Assembly (NCBI RefSeq): GCF_003710825.1
Contig: NZ_RHHQ01000011.1
Location: 1 to 64,000, forward strand
From: Brevibacillus fluminis
GTDB taxonomy: Bacteria; Bacillota; Bacilli; Brevibacillales; Brevibacillaceae
Direction of reading: 5' to 3'
DNA length: 64,000 bases
Positions 1-9,313 of the stretch are shown one piece after another. The notes beneath the pieces were generated by a model. The model did not search any database, had not been told where the DNA came from, and saw only the letters and a program-made list of their open reading frames with translations. Numbering within the stretch: the stretch's first letter is position 1; every line of letters starts with the position of its first letter. A program made the position numbers and the translations under genes.

Positions 1-12
1 TCGGTCGAGGGC

Positions 13-33
13 TTATCCACAATTAATCCACAA
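13..33 (+). promoter_or_regulatory. DnaA-box-like sequences
   Basis: A perfect DnaA box, TTATCCACA, lies at 13-21, followed by a one-mismatch copy (TAATCCACA) at 25-33. Whether they are functional cannot be told from two copies. They are the first of several such sites in the window; the others surround clpP. Confidence 0.4.
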
Positions 34-84
34 TTACTTGCGTATTCAGTTTTCAGGGAACAAAAATCTACATGAACTATCTAT

Positions 85-161
85 GGAGCTGTGGTGAAGT
101 TGGAGTTCACGCCGGTCTGTCACACCGGAGGTCGCGGGTTCGAGTCCCGTCAGCTCCGCCA
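85..161 (+). tRNA. tRNA-Asp (GTC)
   Basis: Full cloverleaf: acceptor stem GGAGCTG/CAGCTCC, anticodon loop CTGTCAC with anticodon GTC, T-arm GCGGGTTCGAGTCCCGT and an encoded CCA. First of four closely spaced tRNA genes, probably one transcript. The sequence just before it resembles the spacers that follow rRNA genes in Bacilli, but no rRNA is visible. Confidence 0.95.
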
Positions 162-186
162 TTTATGGCGAATTGTTTTTACGTAA

Positions 187-262
<76 letters not shown>

Positions 263-268
263 TAGCGT

Positions 269-344
269 GAGCCATTAGCTCAGTTGGTAGAGCATCTGAC
301 TTTTAATCAGAGGGTCGAAGGTTCGAGTCCTTCATGGCTCACCA
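269..344 (+). tRNA. tRNA-Lys (TTT)
   Basis: Acceptor stem GAGCCAT/ATGGCTC, anticodon loop CTTTTAA with anticodon TTT, standard T-arm and encoded CCA. Member of the four-gene tRNA cluster. Confidence 0.95.
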
Positions 345-352
345 TGTTTTTT

Positions 353-428
353 GCGGACGTAGCTCAATTGGTAGAGCGTCGCCTTGCCAAGGCGAAGGTC
401 GAGGGTTCGAGACCCTTCGTCCGCTCCA
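353..428 (+). tRNA. tRNA-Gly (GCC)
   Basis: Acceptor stem GCGGACG/CGTCCGC, anticodon stem-loop CGCCTTGCCAAGGCG giving anticodon GCC, T-arm GAGGGTTCGAGACCCTT and encoded CCA. Last tRNA of the cluster. Confidence 0.95.
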
Positions 429-472
429 TAACATATTCAATAAGCAATTGTATCGATAACAAGTACATGTTC

Positions 473-503
473 ACACCACTTGCTTCATGGCAAGTGGTGT
501 TTC
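473..503 (+). terminator. hairpin after tRNA cluster
   Basis: Perfect 11-bp stem ACACCACTTGC/GCAAGTGGTGT (473-483 and 490-500) with a 6-nt loop, followed by only a short T run. Probably terminates the tRNA transcript; the weak U tract leaves some doubt. Confidence 0.5.
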
Positions 504-540
504 CATGTTTCAATACGTATTTTTTAGTAATGGAGGGTGT

Positions 541-2214
541 ATGAACAGCAGAAGCAAGAAAGAGACGAAAAAAGCAGCGGTTCTGCCGTACATGTGTGAA
601 GCCGGTTTTTTTGTCGATAGAGGCATGCGTTTTTTGCACCGAAGCGACTATGATCGGGCACTCCGATGTTTTCGACGTGCAGTAGAATTGGAGCCGTCCA
701 ACCCCGAAAACTTGTGCCATTTAGCTGGTGTGTTGGCTGAGACAGGGCAATTTGAGTCGTCAAACGAGCTGTTGTTTCAAGTGGTAAACGAGATTGCGCC
801 AGAAAAATCGGAAGTCTTGTTTTACCTCGCCAATAACTTTGCCAATATGGAGCAATATGAAAAAGCAGAGGAAATGGCGCTCCGCTACCTGCAGGAATCC
901 GATCAGGTGGAGTATCAGGAAGAAGCGCACGATCTCTTAGAATACATTTATTTTGAAATGGGTGTATCTCCGCGCCGCTATTTTGGCACACCGCTGGAAT
1001 CGTTGTATATTAAGCATGATGCTGCCCGTAAAAGCCTAGAGGAAGGTAAGTTCTTTGAGGCGATCCGGACATTGGAGGAAATCGTGGAAGAGAAGCCTGA
1101 TTTCATCCCTGCCTGCAACAACCTGGCGCTGGCTTACTATTATACAGGAAGCATCGACAAAGCGATGAGCATGATTGATCAGACGTTGGAGTACGAGCCG
1201 GGGAATCTGCACGCGCTTTGCAATCTGGCGATTTTGCTGGCGCACTGCAACCGGATGACCGAGTTATTCCCGCTATTGGATGATCTGAAGAAAGTGGTTC
1301 CGTTCCATCCCGAATATGCTTATAAGCTGGCGACAACAATGGGCGTGCTTGGACAGCACGAAGAGGCGTATCATCTGTTTGTCCGCTTGTTCCGCCGTTC
1401 GTTTCCACAGGAAGCGAGCGCATTGCACTTCGCCGCTATTTCAGCTTATTCGACCAATCGGATCCAGCAGGCAATTCGCTGGTGGCAAAAAGCCAAGCAA
1501 ATGGATCCGACTGCCGGCATCGCGGATTATTACCTGCAGCTCGCCCAAGAGCGATTGCTCGGCAAGCACGACGAGGAAAAAGGACGCAAGCCGATCCCGT
1601 ACTATTACCACCAGCCGATGGAACCTTTGCCGGAAGAAATGAAGTGGAATTCCGTAGAAGAGGTGAAGGACGATTCGATGATTCGTTCCTCTCTCCTGTG
1701 GGCACTCCAGTACGGCAAGGAAGAAGTGCAGGAAATGGTGATTCAAACGCTCGGCATGATCGGCGACGAGGAAGCCCGCTCGACATTGGAAAGCTTCAGC
1801 GAAACGACGAACAATGCCAAATTGAAGCAAAAAGCACGCATCGCGTTAAAACAACTCAAAGCCAAGCATGCATCTGACAATGCGGCGAATGAAACCAAGG
1901 CAGACTTGCCCGCACAAGCGGACATCTCGAACGATGAGGTGAGCGCGAGCATCAAAGCGAGCTTTTCCGCGGATGTAGACAAGCCTTTGCGCGAATGGGC
2001 GCTCATGCGTTGGGCGGAATATCTTGAAAAAACAGCACATCCACTGCATGTGCGCAAGCCGGTTGCGTGGGCAGCGGCGCTGGAATACTTGTATCAAAAA
2101 AGCAATGGCCAAAAAGTAACGCAGGCAGCAGTAGCCCAAAAATTCGATACTTCAACGGCAACTTTGGCAAAGTGCGTAAAAGAACTTTCTATGCTTGATT
2201 TAAATCTATTCTAA
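541..2214 (+). CDS. tetratricopeptide repeat protein (YvcD-like)
   Basis: 557-residue soluble protein made mostly of TPR units. ATG 541 is chosen because GGAGGG stands just upstream; the frame is open further upstream but lacks a ribosome binding site. TPR-like helices run from about residue 30 to 330 (for example the ALRCFRRAVELEPSNPENL unit). A HEAT-like stretch follows (WALQYGKEEVQEMVIQTLG), then a low-complexity linker. The last 80 residues look like a small helical HTH-type domain. Its place directly before trxB matches B. subtilis yvcD, also a TPR protein of unknown role. No enzyme motif or signal peptide is seen. Function is probably protein-protein interaction; orthology to YvcD is inferred from position and type only. 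Confidence 0.8.
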   Translation: MNSRSKKETKKAAVLPYMCEAGFFVDRGMRFLHRSDYDRALRCFRRAVELEPSNPENLCHLAGVLAETGQFESSNELLFQVVNEIAPEKSEVLFYLANNFANMEQYEKAEEMALRYLQESDQVEYQEEAHDLLEYIYFEMGVSPRRYFGTPLESLYIKHDAARKSLEEGKFFEAIRTLEEIVEEKPDFIPACNNLALAYYYTGSIDKAMSMIDQTLEYEPGNLHALCNLAILLAHCNRMTELFPLLDDLKKVVPFHPEYAYKLATTMGVLGQHEEAYHLFVRLFRRSFPQEASALHFAAISAYSTNRIQQAIRWWQKAKQMDPTAGIADYYLQLAQERLLGKHDEEKGRKPIPYYYHQPMEPLPEEMKWNSVEEVKDDSMIRSSLLWALQYGKEEVQEMVIQTLGMIGDEEARSTLESFSETTNNAKLKQKARIALKQLKAKHASDNAANETKADLPAQADISNDEVSASIKASFSADVDKPLREWALMRWAEYLEKTAHPLHVRKPVAWAAALEYLYQKSNGQKVTQAAVAQKFDTSTATLAKCVKELSMLDLNLF

Positions 2215-2223
2215 CTTTATAAT
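2195..2223 (+). promoter_or_regulatory. sigma-A promoter of trxB
   Basis: TTGATT (2195-2200), 17-bp spacer, TATAAT (2218-2223). It overlaps the 3' end of the TPR gene and gives trxB its own transcript. Confidence 0.65.
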
Positions 2224-2259
2224 AAGTATAAATAAGAGATAATCCAGGCAATGCGATAG

Positions 2260-3231
<972 letters not shown>

Positions 3232-3310
3232 CCTTTTTGTAACATAGCTGAAACAATACTACGATATGATGACTATGATGAATTGACCCCCTTATCTTAT
3301 ACGTTGGATG

Positions 3311-3342
3311 CGTGGCTGGATTAGCAGCCACGTCTTTTTTTT
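3311..3342 (+). terminator. Rho-independent terminator of trxB
   Basis: Stem CGTGGCTG/CAGCCACG (3311-3332) with a 6-nt loop and a run of T residues (3333-3342). Confidence 0.9.
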
Positions 3343-3518
3343 GCCCGATCGGGAAATAAGGGGTCACATATTGCATAAGTGGAACTAAGGCTTCTTTTCC
3401 TTGAGGTACGACATGCTTGTGACGCTGCTCGACCAAGTTTTTCATTCATAAATCAGAGTATACGTTTCGACCGATCAATGTGGTATTCTTATGACAGGCT
3501 CAACAGGAGGCGAGATTG

Positions 3519-4409
3519 GTGACTGAACAAGGAAAAGAGAGAGCGATTAACCTACTGATTATTACCGGAATGTCGGGAGCAGGAAAAACGGTTGCCGTTC
3601 AAAGCCTCGAGGATCTTGGCTTTTTTTGTGTCGACAATCTGCCGTCCATTCTGATCCCTAAGTTTGCAGAGTTAATCAAGCAAACCAAGCAGAGCGGTGG
3701 AGGGATTGAGCGCGTAGCTTTGGTTATTGACCTGAGGAGCCGCGAGTTTTTCGAGAGTCTGTCTGATGCAATTCAAACGCTGAATGAAATGGATGGAATA
3801 TCCTATCATATACTGTATTTAGAAGCGAATGACCAGACGCTTGTTTCCCGCTATAAAGAAACGCGCCGTCGTCATCCGCTTTCCCCGAACGGCTCACCTT
3901 TGGAAGGGATAACAGCAGAGCGCCGAATGCTGCAGGAGATGAAGGGGCTGGCACATCAAATCATCGATACCAGCCAATTGAAACCGGCACAGCTGCGCGA
4001 AACGATCGTCAACCAATACAGCCTGCAAGGCTCGCCATTGTCCATTAACGTGCTTTCTTTCGGATTCAAGTATGGGATTCCGATCGATGCGGACTTGGTG
4101 TTTGACGTGCGTTTCCTGCCCAACCCCCATTATGTGGACCACCTCCGCCCGAAAACCGGGTGTGACGCAGAAGTCTCCGAGTACGTATTAAAATGGAGTG
4201 AGACAAAGGAATTTTTGGTAAAATTGCTTGATTTGCTCAGCTTCACTTTGCCTTATTATCAGCGCGAGGGAAAAAGCCAGCTCGTGATCGGTATCGGCTG
4301 CACAGGCGGAAAGCACCGCTCGGTCGCGATCGCGGAGCATATCGGAGAAGTGTTTGGCAAAGAGTACACAGTACGAGTGACACATAGGGACAAGGACAAA
4401 AACAAATAA
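3519..4409 (+). CDS. rapZ: RNase adapter / nucleotide-binding protein RapZ (YvcJ)
   Basis: 296-residue P-loop protein. Walker A is GMSGAGKT near residue 17, and the C-terminal family signature is [10 protein letters not shown] near 260. RapZ binds nucleotides; in E. coli it also binds the small RNA GlmZ, while in Bacillus YvcJ affects competence. GTG 3519 is preferred because AGGAGG (3505-3510) is 8 nt upstream; a TTG one codon earlier is also possible. First gene of the conserved rapZ-yvcK-whiA-crh operon. The Nudix gene yvcI found here in B. subtilis is absent. Confidence 0.93.
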   Translation: MTEQGKERAINLLIITGMSGAGKTVAVQSLEDLGFFCVDNLPSILIPKFAELIKQTKQSGGGIERVALVIDLRSREFFESLSDAIQTLNEMDGISYHILYLEANDQTLVSRYKETRRRHPLSPNGSPLEGITAERRMLQEMKGLAHQIIDTSQLKPAQLRETIVNQYSLQGSPLSINVLSFGFKYGIPIDADLVFDVRFLPNPHYVDHLRPKTGCDAEVSEYVLKWSETKEFLVKLLDLLSFTLPYYQREGKSQLVIGIGCTGGKHRSVAIAEHIGEVFGKEYTVRVTHRDKDKNK

Positions 4410-4488
4410 GCAAATGGTGGCCGCTCAAGGTCACATCGACCATTCTGAAAAGCGTGCAGACGTTTTTCATTAAAAAAGAAGGTGACAT

Positions 4489-5478
4489 ATGTCCGCAGGG
4501 AGAATGAGAACACACGAGCCGGAGCTGCAGCGTGTTGTTGTAATTGGCGGGGGGACGGGTCTCTCTGTTATTTTGCGGGGATTGAAGCAAGAGCACCTGC
4601 ATATTACAGCGATTGTCACGGTAGCCGATGATGGCGGTAGCTCCGGAAGATTGAGGGAAGAGATGGATATGCTGCCTCCGGGCGATATCCGCAACGTCCT
4701 GACTGCACTGGCCGATACGGAGCCATTGATGGAGAGGCTGATGCAGCACCGTTTCACGACGGGGACCGGATTAGCTGGGCATAATTTGGGAAATCTATTG
4801 ATTGCCGCCATGAATGAGATCACGGGAGATTTCGTAACCGCTGTCAAAAAACTGAGCCGCGTACTCGCTGTGCGTGGCGATGTGCTGCCGGCTTCCAACC
4901 AATCGATTTTGCTCAAAGCCGAGATGGAGGATGGGTCGATCGTTGTCGGCGAATCACAAATCCCTTTGGCGGGTAAACCGATTAAGCGAGTCTTTCTCGA
5001 TCCGGCAGATGCAGTGCCCCTCAATGACGCATTGACCGCAATCAGCGAGGCCGATATCATTGTTCTCGGTCCTGGCAGTTTATATACGAGCATTGTGCCC
5101 AATTTGTTGGTTCACGGGCTTTTTGAGGAGATCCAACGAGCAAGTGCGCAGAAGCTGTACATCTGCAACGTGATGACACAGCCAGGGGAAACCGACGGGT
5201 ACACAGCTGCGGATCACGTGGAAGCCATGTACCGGCATGTCAGCGTCCCATTTCTGGACACGATCATGGTTAATTCAGCAGAGATTCCTCCACATATTCA
5301 AGAAAAGTATGCCGAAAAAGGAGCGACACCGGTTGATAGCGACATCGAGCGATTGAAGCAGATGGGTCTGTCGATCATTGCAGAACCGATGGTGACATTC
5401 GGCGACGGTTATTTGCGCCATGATGCCACGTCGGTAAGCAAGCAGGTGGTTGCCTTGATGAACCGAAGAAAGGAGTGA
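4489..5478 (+). CDS. yvcK: YvcK-type gluconeogenesis factor (CofD-like fold)
   Basis: 329-residue cytoplasmic protein of the YvcK/CofD-like family. The N-terminal VVIGGGTGLSVILRGLKQ and DDGGSSGRLR motifs bind UDP-sugars in characterised homologues. Family members are needed for growth on gluconeogenic carbon sources and for normal cell shape and peptidoglycan synthesis. ATG 4489 is preceded by GAAGGTGA. It lies between rapZ and whiA with short spacers, as in other Firmicutes, so co-transcription is expected. Confidence 0.93.
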   Translation: MSAGRMRTHEPELQRVVVIGGGTGLSVILRGLKQEHLHITAIVTVADDGGSSGRLREEMDMLPPGDIRNVLTALADTEPLMERLMQHRFTTGTGLAGHNLGNLLIAAMNEITGDFVTAVKKLSRVLAVRGDVLPASNQSILLKAEMEDGSIVVGESQIPLAGKPIKRVFLDPADAVPLNDALTAISEADIIVLGPGSLYTSIVPNLLVHGLFEEIQRASAQKLYICNVMTQPGETDGYTAADHVEAMYRHVSVPFLDTIMVNSAEIPPHIQEKYAEKGATPVDSDIERLKQMGLSIIAEPMVTFGDGYLRHDATSVSKQVVALMNRRKE

Positions 5479-5484
5479 TCCCTT

Positions 5485-6435
5485 ATGTCTTTCGCCGCAC
5501 ACACCAAAAAGGAACTGACGATGCTGACAAACGATACCTGCTGCAACCGTTCTGAATTGGCTGCGTTGATTCGAATGAACGGGAGCATCCAATTTGGGGC
5601 AGGCCGCTTTGTCCTCGACGTCACGACCGAAAATGCGGCGATAGCTCGGCGAATTTATAGTCTGATTAAACAAGTGTTTCAGGCTCACGCAGAGCTTCTC
5701 GTGCGAAAGAAAATGCGCTTGAAAAAGAACAATGTCTACATCGTGCGCATTCCACATCGTGCGAAAGAAATTCTGCAGGATTTGCGGATCATGGATGACA
5801 CGCTCAATTTTTACCCGGGCATTTCCCCTGATTTAATCAAAAAGTCCTGCTGCCGTGCCGCCTATTTACGTGGAGCATTTTTGGCTGGCGGATCGGTCAA
5901 CCATCCGGAGGCTTCCAGCTACCACTTGGAGATCTTCTCGGCTTATCAAGATTTTTGTGAGGCGTTGACTAGTTTGGCCAACAGGTACCGGCTTAATGCA
6001 AAATGCATCGAGCGTAAAAAAGGCTATGTGATGTATATTAAAGAAGGGGAGCGCATTACGGAGTTTCTGAGCTTGATCGGTGCCCATCAGGCACTGCTCT
6101 ATTTCGAGGACGTACGGATCGTAAAAGACATGCGCAACTCGGTCAACCGGTTACACAACTGCGAAATCGCAAATATTAACAAGACGGTGAATGCAGCTAC
6201 CCGACAGATGGAAAATATCCAGATGATCCAGCGTGAGATCGGCTTGGAGAATTTGCCGGTTCGGCTGCGGGAAGTAGCGGAATTGCGACTGCTTCATCCG
6301 GACATCAACCTGAAGGAGCTCGGTGAAATGATTCCGAGCGGCCCGGTGAGCAAGTCCGGAATCAACCACAGACTTAGGAAAATTAACGAAATCGCCGATA
6401 AATTAAAAGAAAAACAAAATATATCTTTAGGTTAA
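5485..6435 (+). CDS. whiA: DNA-binding protein WhiA
   Basis: 316-residue WhiA/YvcL protein. It has an N-terminal degenerate LAGLIDADG homing-endonuclease-like fold (about residues 20-190, including [16 protein letters not shown]) and a C-terminal helix-turn-helix ([17 protein letters not shown] region). In Bacillus it affects cell division and chromosome segregation; in Streptomyces it controls sporulation. AAGGAGTG stands 6 nt after the yvcK stop and positions ATG 5485. Confidence 0.95.
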   Translation: MSFAAHTKKELTMLTNDTCCNRSELAALIRMNGSIQFGAGRFVLDVTTENAAIARRIYSLIKQVFQAHAELLVRKKMRLKKNNVYIVRIPHRAKEILQDLRIMDDTLNFYPGISPDLIKKSCCRAAYLRGAFLAGGSVNHPEASSYHLEIFSAYQDFCEALTSLANRYRLNAKCIERKKGYVMYIKEGERITEFLSLIGAHQALLYFEDVRIVKDMRNSVNRLHNCEIANINKTVNAATRQMENIQMIQREIGLENLPVRLREVAELRLLHPDINLKELGEMIPSGPVSKSGINHRLRKINEIADKLKEKQNISLG

Positions 6436-6488
6436 CATGATATACTTTTATAATATACTAAAGGACTAGGAATTAGGGAGGTATTGGC

Positions 6489-6746
6489 ATGGTTCAGCAG
6501 CAGGTTTTAGTAAAATTAAAAACTGGCCTGCAAGCGCGCCCGGCTGCTTTCTTTGTGCAAGAAGCCAACCGCTTTGCATCGGAAGTTTTTGTAGAAAAAG
6601 AAAATAAAAAAGTAAACGCGAAAAGCATCATGGGCATCATGAGCTTGGCCATCAGTTCGGGTACGGAGATTACGATTTCGGCAGAGGGCCCAGATGCTTC
6701 CCAAGCGGTAACCAATCTCGCAACATTGGTAAGCAAAGAGGAATAG
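6489..6746 (+). CDS. crh: HPr-like catabolite repression protein Crh
   Basis: 85-residue HPr paralogue. Position 15, the phosphorylated His of true HPr, is Gln (KTGLQARPAAFF), while regulatory Ser46 is kept (NAKSIMGIMSL). This identifies Crh, which cannot carry PTS phosphate but is phosphorylated on Ser46 by HPrK and then acts as a CcpA cofactor. ATG 6489 follows GGGAGGT. AT-rich DNA before it contains TATAAT (6447-6452), a possible internal promoter. Last gene of the operon, followed by a terminator. Confidence 0.95.
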   Translation: MVQQQVLVKLKTGLQARPAAFFVQEANRFASEVFVEKENKKVNAKSIMGIMSLAISSGTEITISAEGPDASQAVTNLATLVSKEE

Positions 6747-6757
6747 GATAAACGAAC

Positions 6758-6801
6758 AAAACCATCGCCTGTTGATATGGTCAGCATGAGATGGTTTTTT
6801 T
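6758..6801 (+). terminator. terminator of the rapZ-crh operon
   Basis: Stem AAAACCATC/GATGGTTTT with an inner CTG/CAG pairing in the loop, ending in T7. Confidence 0.8.
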
Positions 6802-6912
6802 GTTGTGCAACCGCGGCTCTGCCAAAAAGCAGGGGTAGCCAAGTTTTGGAGAACAGGATGTTTTTGTCGAAATGGGGTATCCCTAATGGAGTAAACCAAA
6901 GGAGGGATGTTT

Positions 6913-7092
6913 GTGAACGGGAACGACAAGCACGAGAAAAACGATTCGCTGAATGAAGGGCGAGACAGCTGTTTCATGGACATTGATCGCATGGTGAACG
7001 AAGGACTAGGCGGCGGAGTAGTCTGTGACCAAAATGGGCTGATTGAAGAGACGACCACCGATACAATGAGACAAGCATGTTTTAATGATTAA
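6913..7092 (+). CDS. small acidic protein of unknown function
   Basis: 59 codons from GTG 6913, which is 6 nt after GGAGGG; an ATG at 6907 touches the ribosome binding site and is less likely. The product is hydrophilic with no membrane segment. The core IDRMVNEGLGGGVVCDQNG is followed by LIEETTTD. It stands alone between the crh terminator and a bidirectional terminator facing clpP. I do not recognise the family. The good ribosome binding site and isolated position support a real gene. Confidence 0.6.
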   Translation: MNGNDKHEKNDSLNEGRDSCFMDIDRMVNEGLGGGVVCDQNGLIEETTTDTMRQACFND

Positions 7093-7187
7093 CTGCGCAG
7101 TGCAGGCGGTGCGAATGTAAAGCGGGGGAATTGTCTTCGGTTTTCTCCAGGATGCGATCGCCTGATCAATACGTAACGTGTATAACT

Positions 7188-7222
7188 TGTGAATAACCTC
7201 AATAAAAGGAGAGTTATCCACA
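7188..7222. promoter_or_regulatory. pair of DnaA boxes
   Basis: TTATTCACA on the minus strand (7188-7196) and TTATCCACA on the plus strand (7214-7222). Both fit TTATNCACA and lie convergent, 17 nt apart, downstream of clpP. Confidence 0.45.
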
Positions 7223-7226
7223 GAAA

Positions 7227-7265
7227 AAGGGAGCGGGTTTTCGAGATGAAAACCGCTCCCTTTTT
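7227..7265. terminator. bidirectional terminator
   Basis: Stem GGGAGCGGTTTTC-like arms at 7229-7260 with T5 after it on the plus strand and T5 after it on the minus strand. It can end both the small-protein gene and clpP. Confidence 0.85.
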
Positions 7266-7278
7266 GCTGTATCAATAG

Positions 7279-7881
7279 TTACTTGGCGGGTGTAGGCGTC
7301 GAGGTGATAACCTCGTCGATTAATCCGTATTCTTTTGCTTCTTTTGCAGACAGGAAGTTGTCGCGGTCCGTATCGCGTTGGATGCGTTCCAGCGGCTGGC
7401 CTGTGCGCTCGGAAAGAATTTGGTTCAAGTGTTCACGCATTTTGATGATGCGTTTAGCTGCGATTTCGATGTCGCTCGCTTGACCTTGTGCACCACCCAG
7501 CGGCTGGTGAATCATGACCTCGCTGTTTGGAAGGGCAAAGCGCTTCCCTTTTGCACCGGAAGCCAGCAAGAATGCGCCCATGGATGCAGCCATGCCGATG
7601 CAGATTGTGGATACATCCGGCTTGATGTGGTGCATCGTATCGAAGATGGCCATCCCTGCCGTAATGGAGCCGCCTGGGCTGTTGATATAAAGACTGATGT
7701 CTTTTTCAGGGTCTTCCGCTTGAAGGAACAGCAATTGGGCAACGATACTGTTCGCGACCACGTCGTTGATCGGTGTGCCCAAGAAGATGATCCGATCTTT
7801 CAGAAGGCGAGAGTAAATATCATAAGCGCGCTCACCGCGATTCGTTTGTTCAATGACGGTTGGAATCAAATTCATATGCAT
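7279..7881 (-). CDS. clpP: ATP-dependent Clp protease proteolytic subunit
   Basis: 200-residue serine protease that forms the ClpP tetradecamer and degrades substrates delivered by ClpX, ClpC or ClpE. The catalytic triad is visible: Ser in [11 protein letters not shown] (about residue 98), His in [12 protein letters not shown] (about 123) and Asp in TDRDNFLS (about 172). The first ATG (7881) is used because AGGAGG stands 7 nt upstream; a second ATG two codons later is possible. Monocistronic, with a CtsR-box promoter and its own terminator, so induction by heat and protein stress is expected. Confidence 0.97.
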   Translation of the reverse strand: MHMNLIPTVIEQTNRGERAYDIYSRLLKDRIIFLGTPINDVVANSIVAQLLFLQAEDPEKDISLYINSPGGSITAGMAIFDTMHHIKPDVSTICIGMAASMGAFLLASGAKGKRFALPNSEVMIHQPLGGAQGQASDIEIAAKRIIKMREHLNQILSERTGQPLERIQRDTDRDNFLSAKEAKEYGLIDEVITSTPTPAK

Positions 7882-7910
7882 GTTTATTCCTCCTCTCTAT
7901 CATACTCAAT

Positions 7911-7940
7911 ATCATACACAATTGGTCAATGAAGGTCAAA
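7911..7940 (-). promoter_or_regulatory. clpP promoter with overlapping CtsR box
   Basis: On the minus strand TTGACC (7939-7934), 17-bp spacer and TATGAT (7916-7911) form a sigma-A promoter. The -35 hexamer lies inside a CtsR heptad direct repeat read on the plus strand as GGTCAAT-GAA-GGTCAAA (7924-7940), one mismatch from consensus. Repression by CtsR is expected from this overlap. Confidence 0.85.
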
Positions 7941-8013
7941 CGCGAAGATTGTCGTTTACACTTCAGTAATTCCCAAAAAGCATGCTTCTAAACCTTGTCC
8001 CCAAAATCGAGAG

Positions 8014-8068
8014 TTATCCACAGAGTTATGCACAAATCCACTAACAGGAACACACGTTTCGTGGATAA
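8014..8068. promoter_or_regulatory. DnaA-box cluster upstream of clpP
   Basis: TTATCCACA (8014-8022) and TTATGCACA (8026-8034) on the plus strand, plus TTATCCACG on the minus strand (8060-8068), within 55 bp of otherwise AT-rich DNA. Confidence 0.5.
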
Positions 8069-8180
8069 CTTTAAAAATAGTAAAAAAGAAAGGCATTTTT
8101 TGTTAAAAAGAAGGAGTTTATTACCATATTGTAGAAAGGGAACGGTTATTTTCACAAATTCATAAAAGGGTGTGTACAAA

Positions 8181-8657
8181 ATGTTGAAAAAGGTATCAGG
8201 TCTTATGCTTGCGACAACTTTGGTTATGGGCAGTGCGGCTGGGGCAGCCTTCGCTGCGCCGAAAGCTACGGTTGCACCGGTGAAGACCGCTACCCAAACC
8301 TATACTCTAAAGGTTGATGGCAAAGAGATCGTGTTCAAAGTAGCGCCTGCAGTCGAAGATAAAACCATCTTGGTGCCTGCAAGCGAGCTGCTTGAAGCGA
8401 TGGGCGGTACCGCTGCATGGGATAGCATGACGAAATCGGTCCTGCTCGCCAAAGATAAAACGTCCGTACGCCTGTATGCAGATAGCTCCACAGGCTACAA
8501 AGCGGGCAAAAAGATCAAAGCTCCAGCGAAATCTAAAGCCGTCACAGGCGCTATTTTGGTGCCAATGACATTTGTGGTTCAAGAGCTGGGCGGTAAAATC
8601 ACTTGGGATGGCAAAACATCCACCTTCACGGTGACAATGCCGCAAGTGAAAAAGTAA
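8181..8657 (+). CDS. secreted copper-amine-oxidase N-terminal (stalk) domain protein
   Basis: 158-residue exported protein. A signal peptide covers about residues 1-25 (LKK, hydrophobic core, cleavage near AAFA). The rest is one stalk domain of the type first named in copper amine oxidases: paired strands with ILVPASELLEAMGGTAAWD and ILVPMTFVVQELGGKITWD repeats. Such domains are common on Paenibacillaceae cell-surface proteins; their role is unclear and no catalytic residues are present. ATG 8181 follows AAAGGG at 10 nt; an upstream GTG (8172) would spoil the signal peptide start. Single gene with a strong terminator. Confidence 0.82.
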   Translation: MLKKVSGLMLATTLVMGSAAGAAFAAPKATVAPVKTATQTYTLKVDGKEIVFKVAPAVEDKTILVPASELLEAMGGTAAWDSMTKSVLLAKDKTSVRLYADSSTGYKAGKKIKAPAKSKAVTGAILVPMTFVVQELGGKITWDGKTSTFTVTMPQVKK

Positions 8658-8677
8658 GCGGCTCAAACGCCAAAAAA

Positions 8678-8709
8678 AGCCCCCACTGAAGTAAGCGGTG
8701 GGGGCTTTT
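8678..8709. terminator. terminator of the stalk-domain gene
   Basis: Stem AGCCCCCAC/GTGGGGGCT followed by T4; A-rich on the other side, so possibly also active for the minus-strand tRNA-Arg transcript. Confidence 0.85.
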
Positions 8710-8771
8710 CATTTTGTGAATGAATGCAAATAAAAAAAGACCAGTAACAACTAGTCCTTAGTACGCTTTTA

Positions 8772-8846
8772 TGGTACGCCCGAAGGGAATCGAACCCCCG
8801 CACGTGGTTCCGGAGACCACTGCTCTATCCACTGAGCTACGGGCGT
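8772..8846 (-). tRNA. tRNA-Arg (CCG)
   Basis: Minus-strand cloverleaf: acceptor stem ACGCCCG/CGGGCGT, D-arm TAGCTCAGTGGATAGAGC, anticodon stem GTGGT/ACCAC with anticodon CCG, T-arm GGGGGTTCGATTCCC and encoded CCA. Confidence 0.95.
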
Positions 8847-9043
8847 ATAATAAGGGTTTAATGAAGTTTAACCCAAGGCAACTCCACCTAAATTATTATA
8901 GTTGATTAGAGGGGATTTTGCAAGCGTTACCGAATGGGAACGTTTATGTTTTGCAGGTTATTACAACGGAAAATTTCCATGAAGTTAAATAATTTGTTGA
9001 TTTTTACAGTTAAATGCCGTACGATGAGGATTTTTTGCATTTA
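8847..9043. other. intergenic DNA before sigL regulatory region
   Basis: AT-rich, no credible ORF or RNA structure. It holds the presumed tRNA-Arg promoter region; no single promoter could be fixed. Confidence 0.4.
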
Positions 9044-9072
9044 TCTAGCGAATCATGACGATATTTGCTAGA
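9044..9072. promoter_or_regulatory. candidate enhancer (inverted repeat) upstream of sigL
   Basis: TCTAGCGAAT (9044-9053) and ATTTGCTAGA (9063-9072) form a 9-of-10 inverted repeat with a 9-bp spacer. Its centre is about 155 bp upstream of the sigma-54-type -24 element, a usual distance for a bacterial enhancer-binding protein site. The binding protein is unknown. Confidence 0.45.
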
Positions 9073-9210
9073 ATCTAGTATGATTTCCTGCGATTCGTAG
9101 TAACCATTTCTGCTCAAAGTGATTACAATAGTATATATGAAGTTGTGAATGCGCTTATAGAATCAGTATATTTGAAGTAGTGAAAAAATAAAAATAACAC
9201 AAATTCTTTT

Positions 9211-9226
9211 TGGCAGGAAAATTGCA
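9211..9226 (+). promoter_or_regulatory. sigma-54-type promoter of sigL
   Basis: TGGCAGGAAAATTGCA matches the -24/-12 consensus (TGGCACG-N4-TTGCA) at all but one position, with the GG and GC dinucleotides in the right spacing. It lies 88 bp before the sigL start, suggesting that the gene for sigma-54 is read by its own product. Confidence 0.65.
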
Positions 9227-9313
9227 TAATCATGTCGAATAAAGATGTAAAGAGAGATGCGACGAAATAAGCCGCTGCTAGTGTAGTCAGATGTAAAGGG
9301 GGCAGCAAAGAAA

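Noticed and set aside
284..544. ORF across the tRNA cluster
   Set aside because: It runs through tRNA-Lys and tRNA-Gly and lacks a ribosome binding site; the tRNA structures explain the DNA.
8917..8930. Possible CcpA cre site upstream of sigL
   Set aside because: Three mismatches from the 14-bp consensus and no palindrome.
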